This document shows, in pieces, positions 25,163 to 33,923 of a stretch of 64,000 nucleotides of DNA (its first letter is position 1; the number at the start of each line of letters is the position of its first letter). The stretch spans positions 2,852,001 to 2,916,000 of the forward strand of contig NZ_LT629971.1 in NCBI RefSeq assembly GCF_900108565.1, written 5' to 3'. Origin of the DNA: Mycolicibacterium rutilum. Its GTDB lineage: Bacteria; Actinomycetota; Actinomycetes; Mycobacteriales; Mycobacteriaceae. The notes under the pieces are model-generated. The model saw nothing but the letters and a program-made list of their open reading frames with translations. It was not told where the DNA came from and ran no database searches. Made by a program: the position numbers and the translations under genes.

Positions 25163-26320
25163 ATGGCTGAAGCCGTCATCGTGGAGGCAGTACGGTCGCC
25201 CGTCGGCAAGCGCAACGGAGGTCTGTCGGGGGTGCATCCCGGCGAACTGTCCGCGCAGGTCCTCAACGGTCTCGTCGAGCGCGCGGGCGTCGACCCGGCC
25301 CTGGTCGAGGATGTCATCTGGGGCTGTGTCATGCAGGCCGGTGAGCAGGCCCTCGACATCGCCCGCACCGCGGTGCTGGCGGCGGGCTGGCCGGAGACCG
25401 TTCCCGGTGTGACCGTCGACCGCCAGTGCGGCTCGAGCCAGCAGTCCGTGCACTTCGCCGCTGCCGGCGTGGTTGCGGGTCACTACGACGTCGTCGTCGC
25501 CGGCGGTGTCGAGGTGATGTCGCGGACCCCGATGGGTTCGTCGCTGGCCAACGGCGGCCACCCCTACCCGGAGGCCTTCCGCAACCGCTACAGCCAGACC
25601 CCGAACCAGGGCATCGGCGCCGAGATGATCGCCGAGCAGTGGGGCCTCGACCGCACCACGCTCGACCAGTTCTCCCTCGACTCGCACGAGAAGGCCGCCG
25701 CCGCACAGGATTCCGGCGCATTCGACGATCAGATCGTCGGCATCAAGACCAAGGACGCCGACGGCAACGACACCGTCGTGCTCAAGGACGAGGGCATCCG
25801 TCGCGGCACGCCGATCGAGAAGATGGCGCAGCTGAAGCCGGCGTTCAAGGAGGACGGCGTGATCCACGCCGGAAACTCCAGCCAGATCTCCGACGGTTCG
25901 GCCGCGCTGCTGTTCATGTCGGCGGAGAAGGCGAACTCGCTGGGCCTCAAGCCGATCGCCCGCGTGCACACCGCGGTGCTCGCCGGTGCCGACCCGGTGA
26001 TCATGCTGACCGCGCCGATCCCGGCCACCCAGAAGGCGCTGAAGAAGTCGGGCCTGCGGCTCGAGGACATCGGCGTGTTCGAGGTCAACGAGGCGTTCGC
26101 ACCCGTTCCGATGGCCTGGCTCAAGGACATCGGCGCCGACGAGAAGAAGCTCAACCCCAACGGCGGAGCGATCGCGCTGGGTCACCCGCTCGGCGGTTCC
26201 GGCGCCCGCATCATGACCACGATGCTGTATCACATGCGCGCCAACGGTATTCAGTACGGACTGCAGACCATGTGCGAGGGCGGCGGCCAGGCCAACGCCA
26301 CCATCCTCGAGCTGCTGTGA
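25163..26320 (+). CDS. fadA: Acetyl-CoA acetyltransferase (thiolase)
   Basis: 385 residues with the complete thiolase signature: nucleophile C89 in DRQCGSSQQ, H341 in GGAIALGHPLG and C371 in TMCEGGG. It catalyses thiolytic cleavage of 3-ketoacyl-CoA or the reverse condensation. ATG 25163 follows AAGGAG with 7 nt spacing. The stop overlaps the crotonase start (GTGA). The operon order thiolase, crotonase, acyl-CoA dehydrogenase makes degradation more likely than synthesis; the chain-length class is undetermined. Confidence 0.93.
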   Translation: MAEAVIVEAVRSPVGKRNGGLSGVHPGELSAQVLNGLVERAGVDPALVEDVIWGCVMQAGEQALDIARTAVLAAGWPETVPGVTVDRQCGSSQQSVHFAAAGVVAGHYDVVVAGGVEVMSRTPMGSSLANGGHPYPEAFRNRYSQTPNQGIGAEMIAEQWGLDRTTLDQFSLDSHEKAAAAQDSGAFDDQIVGIKTKDADGNDTVVLKDEGIRRGTPIEKMAQLKPAFKEDGVIHAGNSSQISDGSAALLFMSAEKANSLGLKPIARVHTAVLAGADPVIMLTAPIPATQKALKKSGLRLEDIGVFEVNEAFAPVPMAWLKDIGADEKKLNPNGGAIALGHPLGGSGARIMTTMLYHMRANGIQYGLQTMCEGGGQANATILELL

Positions 26321-27114
26321 CGTCCGACGTGACGACGCCCGCGGCGCTCGCCGAGCGCCGCGGGAACGTCATGATCATCACGATCAACCGTCCCGAGGCA
26401 CGCAACGCCGTCAACAGCGCGGTGAGCACCGCGGTCGGCGACGCACTGCATCTGGCGCAGAACGACCCCGAGGTCCGCGCGGTGGTGCTGACCGGTGCCG
26501 GTGAATCGTTCTGTGCCGGAGCAGATTTGAAGGCAATCTCGCGGCGGGAGAACCTGTTCCATCCCGAACACGCCGAGTGGGGCTTCGCCGGGTACGTGCA
26601 CCACTACATCGACAAGCCGACCATCGCGGCCGTCAACGGCACCGCGTTGGGCGGCGGCACCGAACTGGCGCTCGCCAGCGACCTGGTGGTGGCCGAGGAG
26701 CGGGCGAAGTTCGGCCTGCCCGAGGTCAAGCGCGGCCTGATCGCCGCGGCGGGCGGGGTGTTCCGCATCGTCGACCATCTGCCGCGCAAGGTCGCGATGG
26801 AGTTGTTGTTCACCGGTGAGCCGATCTCGGCGGCCGACGCGCTCAAGTGGGGTCTGATCAACGACGTGGTGCCCGACGGCACCGTCGTCGACGCTGCGCT
26901 TGCCCTCGCCGACCGCATCACCTGCAATGCGCCCCTCGCGGTTTGGGCCAGCAAGCGGGTGGCGATGGGCGTGGACAAGGGAGTCATCGTCGGCGATGAG
27001 CCCGGCTGGGCGCGCACCCTACGGGAGATCGTGCCCGTGATGCGTTCTGAGGACGCCAAGGAAGGACCGCTGGCATTCGCCGAGAAGCGCCAGCCTGTTT
27101 GGAAGGCCAAGTAA
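26317..27114 (+). CDS. echA: Enoyl-CoA hydratase (crotonase)
   Basis: 265 residues with the oxyanion-hole segment FCAGADLKAI and both hydratase glutamates, E116 (GGGTELALAS) and E136 (GLPEVKRG). It should hydrate 2-enoyl-CoA. It starts at GTG 26317 in the thiolase stop and is followed after 2 bp by the acyl-CoA dehydrogenase. Contrast the crotonase at 35247-36065, which lacks these glutamates. Confidence 0.92.
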   Translation: MTSDVTTPAALAERRGNVMIITINRPEARNAVNSAVSTAVGDALHLAQNDPEVRAVVLTGAGESFCAGADLKAISRRENLFHPEHAEWGFAGYVHHYIDKPTIAAVNGTALGGGTELALASDLVVAEERAKFGLPEVKRGLIAAAGGVFRIVDHLPRKVAMELLFTGEPISAADALKWGLINDVVPDGTVVDAALALADRITCNAPLAVWASKRVAMGVDKGVIVGDEPGWARTLREIVPVMRSEDAKEGPLAFAEKRQPVWKAK

Positions 27115-27116
27115 CA

Positions 27117-28259
27117 GTGAAGAGAACGATCTACGACGCCGAGCACGAGGCGTTCCGCGAGACCGTCCGCGAGTACATCGAGCGCGAACTCGTTCCGCAT
27201 CAGGAGAAGTGGGAGACCGAGCGCATCGTCGACCGGTCGGCCTACACCGCCGCGGGCAAGTACGGGCTCATCGGCTTCAACATGCCCGAGGAGTACGGCG
27301 GCGGCGGCGCCGACGACTTCCGGTTCAACGCGATCATCGACGAAGAGCTCGCCCGCTCCGGTGCGCACGGCCCGGCGCTGAGCCTGCACAACGACGTCGT
27401 CGGCCCGTACTTCAAGGAACTGGCCAACGACGAGCAGAAGAAGCGCTGGATGCCCGGCATCGTCAGCGGCGATCTGATCATCGCGATCGCGATGACCGAA
27501 CCGGGCGCGGGCAGCGACCTGGCCGGCATCCGCACCTCGGCCGTGCGCGACGGTGACGACTGGATCCTCAACGGCTCCAAGACGTTCATCTCCTCGGGCA
27601 TCAACTGCGATCTGTGCGTCGTCGTCGCGCGCACCGACCCCGAGGCGGGCCACAAGGGCTTCACGCTGCTGGTCGTCGAGCGTGACATGGAGGGCTTCAC
27701 GCGCGGGCGCAAGCTCGACAAGATGGGGCTGCACACGCAGGACACCTCCGAGCTGCACTTCGAGAACGTCCGCGTGCCCGCGGCCAACGTGCTCGGCAAG
27801 GAGGGCCGCGGCTTCTACCACCTGATGACCAACCTGCCGTCGGAGCGGCTGGGCATCGCGATCTCGGCCTTGGCCGGCGCGCGCGCCGTCTGGGAGGAGA
27901 CGCTGCAGTATGCCAAGGACCGCAAGGCATTCGGCCAGCCCATCGGCAGCTTCCAGCACAACCGGTTCCTGCTCGCCGAGATGGACACCGAGCTCGAGGT
28001 CACCGAGAACTACCTCGACCGGTGCCTGCAGGGCGTCGTCGACGGTGAGCTGACCGCCGTCGAGGCGGCCAAGGCCAAGTGGTGGGCCACCGAGGTCGCC
28101 AAGAAGGTCATCGACAGCTGCGTGCAGCTGCACGGCGGCTACGGCTACATGATGGAGTACCGCGTCGCCCGCGCCTACGTGGACGGCCGCATCCAGACGA
28201 TCTTCGGTGGCACGACCGAGATCATGAAGGAGATCATCGGCCGCGACCTGGGTCTGTAA
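27117..28259 (+). CDS. fadE: Acyl-CoA dehydrogenase
   Basis: 380 residues with ACAD signatures AMTEPGAGSDL and the C-terminal QLHGGYGYMMEYRVAR. The usual catalytic Glu of the YEGT motif is Gly (FGGTTEIM), as in the long-chain/isovaleryl group; the alternative base E243 in LPSERL is present. GTG 27117 follows GGAAGG. It supplies the FAD-linked first step of the beta-oxidation turn completed by its two upstream neighbours. A strong terminator follows. Confidence 0.92.
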   Translation: MKRTIYDAEHEAFRETVREYIERELVPHQEKWETERIVDRSAYTAAGKYGLIGFNMPEEYGGGGADDFRFNAIIDEELARSGAHGPALSLHNDVVGPYFKELANDEQKKRWMPGIVSGDLIIAIAMTEPGAGSDLAGIRTSAVRDGDDWILNGSKTFISSGINCDLCVVVARTDPEAGHKGFTLLVVERDMEGFTRGRKLDKMGLHTQDTSELHFENVRVPAANVLGKEGRGFYHLMTNLPSERLGIAISALAGARAVWEETLQYAKDRKAFGQPIGSFQHNRFLLAEMDTELEVTENYLDRCLQGVVDGELTAVEAAKAKWWATEVAKKVIDSCVQLHGGYGYMMEYRVARAYVDGRIQTIFGGTTEIMKEIIGRDLGL

Positions 28260-28277
28260 CCCTCGCGTCCGTACGCG

Positions 28278-28312
28278 AAAGCCCCTGAAACAATGGAGTT
28301 TCAGGGGCTTTT
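28278..28312. terminator. Intrinsic terminator of the beta-oxidation operon
   Basis: A 14-bp perfect stem, AAAGCCCCTGAAAC (28278-28291) with its complement at 28298-28311, six-base loop, then TTTTG. It lies between convergent genes (fadE and the fasciclin gene) and may serve both. Confidence 0.85.
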
Positions 28313-28328
28313 GCGTTGCGTGGGCGCG

Positions 28329-29081
28329 TCAGCCGATCGGTGCGTCCGTGGCAGGCATCGGCTCGGTCGTGGCCGGAGCCTCGGCCGGCGCGGGCGTCTC
28401 GGTCGGGGTGGTGCTCGTGGTCGACGTGCCGGTCGGGGTGACCGCGTCGGGTGCCGCGTTCACATCAAGCACCGAGTCGATCAGGTAGATCCGGGCGTTG
28501 GCCGCCTGGATGCCGCCGCACACCACCTTCGCGGTGTCGTTGATCTTCACGTCGGCGTTCTCGCCGGTCACCTTGATCTCAGCGCCCTGCTGCGTGGGCC
28601 GCTGCCCCTTGACGTCCTTGGGGCCGAGAATGCCGAGGAACGCGTGGTAGTAGTCGAAGTCGCTGAGCGCGGCCGGGTCGGCCTTCAGCGCGTCGAGCTG
28701 CGCGGGCGGCAGCGCGGCGAACGCCTCGTTCGTCGGCGCGAACACCACGTACGGGCCGTTCTCCAGCACGGGCACGATGTTCACCGCGGGGTTGAAGCCG
28801 CCGGAGATCGCCGAGTAGAACGTGCTGGCGTCGGGGATGCTCTGCAGCGCCTGGCCGACGGGCAGCTCGCTCAGCGACTTCCAGTTCGGCACCGCTTCCT
28901 TGAACGCGTCGCAGCCCGACCCCTCGGGGTTGGGGATCTCGACCGTGGCGGTCGAGGTGGGCTCCGCCGGCTGTTCCGGCACGGGCGGTTCGGCGTACGC
29001 GGTGACGGCGAACGGCACCGACAACGCGATCGCGGTGATACCGGCGGCGGCGCCGATAGCTTTGCTGGTGCGAGTCTTCAC
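28329..29081 (-). CDS. Secreted fasciclin (FAS1) domain protein
   Basis: 250 residues: signal peptide to about residue 30 (hydrophobic core, then VTAYAEPP), a FAS1 domain (about 68-208, core VVFAPTNEAFAALPPAQLD), and a Thr/Pro/Ala-rich tail. It belongs with the MPT70/MPT83-type FAS1 proteins, which are exported and may mediate adhesion. There is no lipobox, so it is probably released or wall-associated. Two cysteines (GSGCDAF, VVCGGI) could form a disulfide. Confidence 0.88.
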   Translation of the reverse strand: MKTRTSKAIGAAAGITAIALSVPFAVTAYAEPPVPEQPAEPTSTATVEIPNPEGSGCDAFKEAVPNWKSLSELPVGQALQSIPDASTFYSAISGGFNPAVNIVPVLENGPYVVFAPTNEAFAALPPAQLDALKADPAALSDFDYYHAFLGILGPKDVKGQRPTQQGAEIKVTGENADVKINDTAKVVCGGIQAANARIYLIDSVLDVNAAPDAVTPTGTSTTSTTPTETPAPAEAPATTEPMPATDAPIG

Positions 29082-29182
29082 TTACGTCTCCTCAATAAGG
29101 CAGGTCGCCTCGCATGTTAAAGGCAGTGATCGGCCGTCGCCAAAGTCGGGACTCCGCCGGTACGCGGCCGCAGCCGCGTTGA

Positions 29183-30442
29183 CTAGGCCTTTTGCGGCGG
29201 TGTGCGAACCTGCCCACACAGCGCCGCGGCCACCAGGCAAAGCCCCGCCGCAGAGTAGAACGCGAGGTCATAGGTGCCCTGCAGATCGCGCAGCCAACCG
29301 GCACAGGCGGCCGCGAGAGCCGCGCCGACCTGGTGGGCGGCGAACACCCAGCCGAACACCACCGGCGTGCGGGCGCCGAAGTAGTACCGGCACAGCACGA
29401 TCGTCGGCGGCACGGTGGCCACCCAGTCCAGGCCGTAGAAGATGACGAACACCCAGGTGCCCTGCTCGGCCTGCGGAGAGAGCAGCGCAGGCAGCAGCGC
29501 CAGCGACAACCCGCGACCGGTGTAGTAGACGACGAGCAACAGGCGCGGGTCCACGCGGTCGGTCAGCCAGCCGGAGAACACCGTGCCCGCGACGTCGAGG
29601 ATGCCGATCGTGGCCAGCAGCCCGGCCGCAACCGTCGTCGGCATCCCGTGATCATTGGCGGCCGGAATGAAGTGCGTGCCGATCAACCCGTTCGTCGTCA
29701 TCCCGCAGATCGCGAAGCTCCCCGCCAGCAGCCAGAACGCCGGCACCCGCGCGCCGATCAGCAGCCCGTCGAACGCGGCGCGGAATCCCGAACCGCTCAC
29801 CGCGGGCGGGTCCGCGCTCGTCGCGCCGTAGGCCGTCAAGCCCCGGTCGTGCGGGTAGTTGCGCATGAAGATCAGCACCAGCGGGACCACGCACAGCGCC
29901 GCCGCCGCGACGATCAACGAGGCCCAGCGCCAGCCATGCCGCGTCGTGACCTCGGCGACCACCGGCAGGAAGATCAGCTGACCGGTCGCACCCGCAGCCG
30001 TCAGCACCCCGGTCACCAGCCCGCGGCGCGCCTCGAACCAGCGGGTCGCGATGGTCGCGACGAAGCCCATCGAGATGGACCCGGTGCCCACCCCGACCAG
30101 GACGCCCCACAGCAGGACGAGCTGCCAGCTGGTCGTCATCGTGACGCTGAGCGCCGAACCGGCCGCGATCAGTCCCAGCGCCACCGACAGCACCGGCCGC
30201 ACCCCGAACCGGTCCATCAGCGCCGCGGCGAACGGGGCGGTCAACCCGAACAGCGTCATGTTGACCGACATCGCCAGGCCCACCACGCCGTGCGACCAGC
30301 CGAACTCGTCGTGCAGCGGGTTCATCATCACGCCCGGCACCGACCGGAACCCCGCCGCGCCGAGGATCGCGATGAAGCTGACCGCGGCGACCGCCCAGGC
30401 CCAGTGAACTCTCCGCGTCGCCCGCGGAACCGTGATCGTCAC
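29183..30442 (-). CDS. MFS transporter (oxalate/formate or monocarboxylate type)
   Basis: 419 residues with 12 predicted membrane helices, the loop-2 motif MDRFGVRPVLSV, and a fold resembling OFA/monocarboxylate carriers (FRSVPGVMMNPLHDEFGWS). GTG 30442 is the start. It is divergent from the GATase-AraC regulator, with 74 bp between starts, so that regulator probably controls it. The substrate is not known. Confidence 0.85.
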   Translation of the reverse strand: MTITVPRATRRVHWAWAVAAVSFIAILGAAGFRSVPGVMMNPLHDEFGWSHGVVGLAMSVNMTLFGLTAPFAAALMDRFGVRPVLSVALGLIAAGSALSVTMTTSWQLVLLWGVLVGVGTGSISMGFVATIATRWFEARRGLVTGVLTAAGATGQLIFLPVVAEVTTRHGWRWASLIVAAAALCVVPLVLIFMRNYPHDRGLTAYGATSADPPAVSGSGFRAAFDGLLIGARVPAFWLLAGSFAICGMTTNGLIGTHFIPAANDHGMPTTVAAGLLATIGILDVAGTVFSGWLTDRVDPRLLLVVYYTGRGLSLALLPALLSPQAEQGTWVFVIFYGLDWVATVPPTIVLCRYYFGARTPVVFGWVFAAHQVGAALAAACAGWLRDLQGTYDLAFYSAAGLCLVAAALCGQVRTPPQKA

Positions 30443-30516
30443 CCGAACACTGTCGCCGACCTGCGGTCACCACGACTAGTGGCAAGAATGACACCTCTCG
30501 TCAAAAACATGCCAGA

Positions 30517-31482
30517 ATGGCGGTCGTGCACCGAGTCGCCGTCCTGCTGCTGCCGCCCGTCGTCGGATTCGACGCGACGATCCCGGCGCTGATGTTCGAC
30601 AGCGCCACCGATGCCGACGGCGCACCGCTCTACGACGTCGTCACCTGCGCGCTGAGCCCCGAACCGGTCGCCGCGACCACCGGGTTCGCCGTCGTCGCGC
30701 AGGCCGGCCCCGAGACGCTGGCCACCGCCGACACCGTGGTGATCCCGGGGACCCGCTACGCCCCCGCCCGCCACGAGGGAGTGCTGGAACCCGCGGTGGC
30801 GTCCGCGCTGGCGACGATCCGCCCCGGCACGCGGATCGTGTCGATCTGTACGGGCGCGTTCGTGCTGGCGGCCGCCGGCCTGCTCGACGGCAGACCCGCG
30901 ACCACGCACTGGAAACATGCCGACCACCTGCGGGCGCTGCATCCGCGCGTGCAGGTCGACGAGAACGTGTTGTTCGTCGATGGCGGTGACGTGCTCACGT
31001 CGGCGGGTCTGGCCGCCGGAATAGACCTGTGCCTGCACATCATTCGCTCTGACCACGGCACCCAGGTAGCCAACGCCGTCGCCAAATACTGCGTGGTGCC
31101 GCCGTGGCGCGAAGGCGGTCAGGCCCAGTTCATCGAACGTCAGGTGGCCGAGCCGGACCACTACTCGACGGCCGCGACCCGCGAGTGGGCGCTGCGCCAT
31201 CTCGACGAGGACCTGACGATCGAGCGGTTGGCGCGACACGCGCAGATGAGCCCGCGGACGTTCATCCGGCGGTTCCGCGAGGAGACCGGACAGGCGCCGG
31301 GCGCCTGGGTGCGCAACCGCCGCCTCGACCACGCTCGCGAGCTGCTCGAGTCGCACCAGCTGCCGGTCGACGAGGTGGCCCGCCGGTCCGGCCTGGGCAC
31401 CGGCGCCAACCTGCGGCACCATCTGCGCCGCGGCGTCGGGATGTCCCCGTCGAGTTACCGCAAGGTGTACCAAGGCATCTGA
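30517..31482 (+). CDS. GATase1-like/AraC-family regulator
   Basis: 321 residues: a DJ-1/PfpI-like domain (about 1-185, with SICTGAFVLAAAG as the nucleophile-elbow region) joined to an AraC helix-turn-helix pair (about 210-315; MSPRTFIRRFREETG). This is the FtrA class, whose members often respond to amines or small metabolites. GTG 30526 is an alternative start. The leader contains TGGCA (30480-30484) and TGCCA (30510-30514) in opposite orientation, possible binding half-sites. Confidence 0.88.
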   Translation: MAVVHRVAVLLLPPVVGFDATIPALMFDSATDADGAPLYDVVTCALSPEPVAATTGFAVVAQAGPETLATADTVVIPGTRYAPARHEGVLEPAVASALATIRPGTRIVSICTGAFVLAAAGLLDGRPATTHWKHADHLRALHPRVQVDENVLFVDGGDVLTSAGLAAGIDLCLHIIRSDHGTQVANAVAKYCVVPPWREGGQAQFIERQVAEPDHYSTAATREWALRHLDEDLTIERLARHAQMSPRTFIRRFREETGQAPGAWVRNRRLDHARELLESHQLPVDEVARRSGLGTGANLRHHLRRGVGMSPSSYRKVYQGI

Positions 31483-31505
31483 CCGCTACCGCTACGATGA
31501 CGCGC

Positions 31506-32030
31506 ATGCCTGAGCCCCTGATCGTCTCCGTCGGAGGACACAGCCCAACGCTGGACGCCGAAGCCTGGATCGCGCCGAACGCCAGCCTCATCGGTAACGT
31601 GACGCTCGCCGCTCGGGCCAGCGTCTGGTACGGCGCGACGTTGCGTGCCGAGGCCGAACCGATCGAGATCGGCCCCGGCTCCAACATCCAGGACGGCGTC
31701 ACCGTGCACGTCGACCCCGGTTTCCCGGTCCGCCTCGGCGCCGATGTCACCGTCGGGCACAACGTCGTGCTGCACGGCTGCACGATCGAAGACGGCGCGC
31801 TGATCGGCATGGGCGCGGTCGTGCTCAACGGCGCGACGATCGGGGCAGGCTCACTGGTCGCCGCCGGCGCGGTGGTGCCGCAGGGCTTCGTGGTGCCACC
31901 CCGGTCGCTGGTCGCGGGCGTGCCGGGCAAGGTCCGTCGTGAGCTCAGCGACGACGAGGTCGCCCACAACCGGTTCAACGCACAGGCCTACCAGCACCTC
32001 ATCGACGTACACCGCGGGGCGGCCTCTTAG
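31506..32030 (+). CDS. Gamma-carbonic-anhydrase-like left-handed beta-helix protein
   Basis: 174 residues of hexapeptide repeats (NASLIGNVTLAARASVWYG and after) with the three metal histidines H68, H85 and H90 in the gamma-carbonic anhydrase spacing. These proteins bind zinc or iron; many bacterial members (YrdA/PaaY-like) have weak or no anhydrase activity. A -10-like TACGAT lies 7 nt before ATG 31506, which favours it over ATG 31497. Confidence 0.87.
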   Translation: MPEPLIVSVGGHSPTLDAEAWIAPNASLIGNVTLAARASVWYGATLRAEAEPIEIGPGSNIQDGVTVHVDPGFPVRLGADVTVGHNVVLHGCTIEDGALIGMGAVVLNGATIGAGSLVAAGAVVPQGFVVPPRSLVAGVPGKVRRELSDDEVAHNRFNAQAYQHLIDVHRGAAS

Positions 32031-32064
32031 ATTCTCCCGGGGCCGATTCGGGTACAGCCGTACC

Positions 32065-33213
32065 GTGAATAATGTGCGCACCCTGGTGACCGGCGCGACC
32101 GGTTACGTCGGCTCCCGACTGGTGACCACCCTGCTCTCCGAGGGACACGAGGTCGTCGCCGCGAGCCGAAATCCCAACAGGCTGGCCGATTTCGGGTGGC
32201 ACGACCGTGTCTCGACCGTCGCCCTGGACGCGCACGACGAGGCGTCGGCGCGGTCGGCGTTCGCCGAGGCCGGCCCGGTCGACGTGCTGTATTACCTGGT
32301 GCACGGCATCGGCCAGCCCGGTTTCCGCGAAGCCGACAACCGCGCGGCGGCCAACGTGGCGCGCGCCGCCAAGGAGGCCGGGGTCCGTCGCATCGTGTAT
32401 CTGGGCGGATTCGTGCCCGACGGCGACGACCTGTCTGAGCACTTGGCGAGCCGCGCCGAGGTCGCTGACGCGCTGCACGTCGACGGCGGGCCCGACGTCG
32501 TCTGGCTCGGCGCGGCGATCATCATCGGCGCCGGCTCGACGTCGTTCGAGATGCTGCGCTACGTCGGCGACCGGTTCCTGGTCATCCCGATGCCGTCGTG
32601 GTCGGCCAACCCGCTCGACCCGATCTCGATCTGCGATGTGCTGCACTACCTCGTCGCCGCGGCCGACGGTGACCGCGTGCCCGCCGGCGCGTACGACATC
32701 ACCGGGGCCGAGACCACGTCGTACGGCGACCTGTTGCGCACCTACGCGCGCATCGCAGGCAAGTGGCGCGCCGAGGTGCCCGTCAACGGTGTCGACACCG
32801 GGCTGGTGTCGCTGGTGACCGCGGCGGTGCTGCCGGTGCCCGGCGGGCTGGCGGCCGATCTGGTGCAGTCGCTGGACCATCCGATGATGGCGTCCGACAC
32901 GCGGCTGCGTGAGCTCGTGCCGGACCCGCCCGGCGGGCTGATCGGCATCGAGGAATCGATCACGCGGGCGCTGGCCAGCCGTCGGCGCCGTCCGGTCGAC
33001 GAACTCACCGACATGCACCACCTCGCCGACACCGACCCGGGCTGGGCGGGCGGCGACGTCCCGCGCATCCGGCAGCTCGCGGGCGCGGTGACACCCGGGA
33101 TCGTCCGGCCCGCGCTCGGCCTGATCGGCGCGGTGCCCGGTCCCGTCGCCGGGGCGGTGCGCACCGGGCTCGACACCGTCTTGCACCTGCTGCCGAAGGC
33201 GAGTCCGGCATGA
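32065..33213 (+). CDS. NAD(P)-binding (NmrA/epimerase-like) protein
   Basis: 382 residues with a Rossmann start VRTLVTGATGYVGSRLV and an atypical short-chain/epimerase fold to about residue 260; the C-terminal 120 residues contain hydrophobic stretches (about 330-380) of unclear role. GTG 32065 is six nt after a TACAGC, a possible leaderless start. It overlaps the CPBP gene by 4 bp. The function is unknown; it resembles mycobacterial NAD(P)H-binding proteins annotated as nucleotide-sugar epimerases. Confidence 0.8.
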   Translation: MNNVRTLVTGATGYVGSRLVTTLLSEGHEVVAASRNPNRLADFGWHDRVSTVALDAHDEASARSAFAEAGPVDVLYYLVHGIGQPGFREADNRAAANVARAAKEAGVRRIVYLGGFVPDGDDLSEHLASRAEVADALHVDGGPDVVWLGAAIIIGAGSTSFEMLRYVGDRFLVIPMPSWSANPLDPISICDVLHYLVAAADGDRVPAGAYDITGAETTSYGDLLRTYARIAGKWRAEVPVNGVDTGLVSLVTAAVLPVPGGLAADLVQSLDHPMMASDTRLRELVPDPPGGLIGIEESITRALASRRRRPVDELTDMHHLADTDPGWAGGDVPRIRQLAGAVTPGIVRPALGLIGAVPGPVAGAVRTGLDTVLHLLPKASPA

Positions 33214-33923
33214 CCCAAGCCCGGACTCCTTGGCTCGCCGAGGTCAAGGACATCGTCGGCGCCTGCCCGGTCCCGCGCAACGAGCCGCCGGCCGTCGTGC
33301 GGCGGCGCCGCATCGTGGTCGCGGTCGTGCTCGTCATCGGCGCTGCGCTGCTGGGATATTCGCTGACGCGTCCGCCCGGTGACTCGTCGTTCTACTGGCT
33401 GACGCTCGCGCTGGCGGGGGTGTGGGCGCTCGGCGCGTTCGCGTCGGGTCCGCTGCACATGGGCTGCATCCGCTTCCGCGACCGCAATCAACGGCCGGTG
33501 ATCACCGGCACCGCAGTGGGTTTGGCCCTGGCCGCGGTGTTCGTCGTCGGCGGCCTGATCGCCCGCGAGATCCCCGGCGTGCGCGAATACATCACGCGGG
33601 TACTGGAATACGCCGACTACGGACCGCTGGCGCTGGTCGCGTTCATCACCGTGATCAACGGGTTGGCCGAGGAGATGTTCTTCCGCGGCGCGCTGTACTC
33701 GGCGCTGGGCACGGTCAAACCGGTGCTGATCTCGACGGTCTTCTACGTGATCGCGACGGCCGCCACCACCGGCAACCCGATGCTGGGGTTCGCCGCGATC
33801 ATCCTCGGCACCATCTGCGCGTTCGAGCGCCGGATGACCGGCGGCATCCTGGCACCGATGCTGACCCACTTCTTCTGGGGGCTGGCGATGGTGCTGGCCT
33901 TGCCGCCGATCTTCGGCGTCTAG
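33210..33923 (+). CDS. CPBP-family intramembrane protease-like protein
   Basis: 237 residues with about 6 membrane spans. CPBP motif 1 is intact (E154, E155, R159 in EEMFFRG) and so is the motif 3 histidine (H220 in APMLTHFFWG). Motif 2 (FxxxH) reads FYVIA at 178-182, so its histidine is missing. The family includes CAAX-type proteases and bacteriocin-immunity proteins. Without the second histidine, proteolysis is doubtful. Its stop shares CTAG with the convergent MFS gene. Confidence 0.8.
   Translation: MTQARTPWLAEVKDIVGACPVPRNEPPAVVRRRRIVVAVVLVIGAALLGYSLTRPPGDSSFYWLTLALAGVWALGAFASGPLHMGCIRFRDRNQRPVITGTAVGLALAAVFVVGGLIAREIPGVREYITRVLEYADYGPLALVAFITVINGLAEEMFFRGALYSALGTVKPVLISTVFYVIATAATTGNPMLGFAAIILGTICAFERRMTGGILAPMLTHFFWGLAMVLALPPIFGV

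Noticed and set aside
23942..26233. A 763-codon minus-strand frame opposite DUF3556 and thiolase
   Set aside because: Composition is typical of an antisense shadow, and it spans two unrelated plus-strand genes and their promoter.
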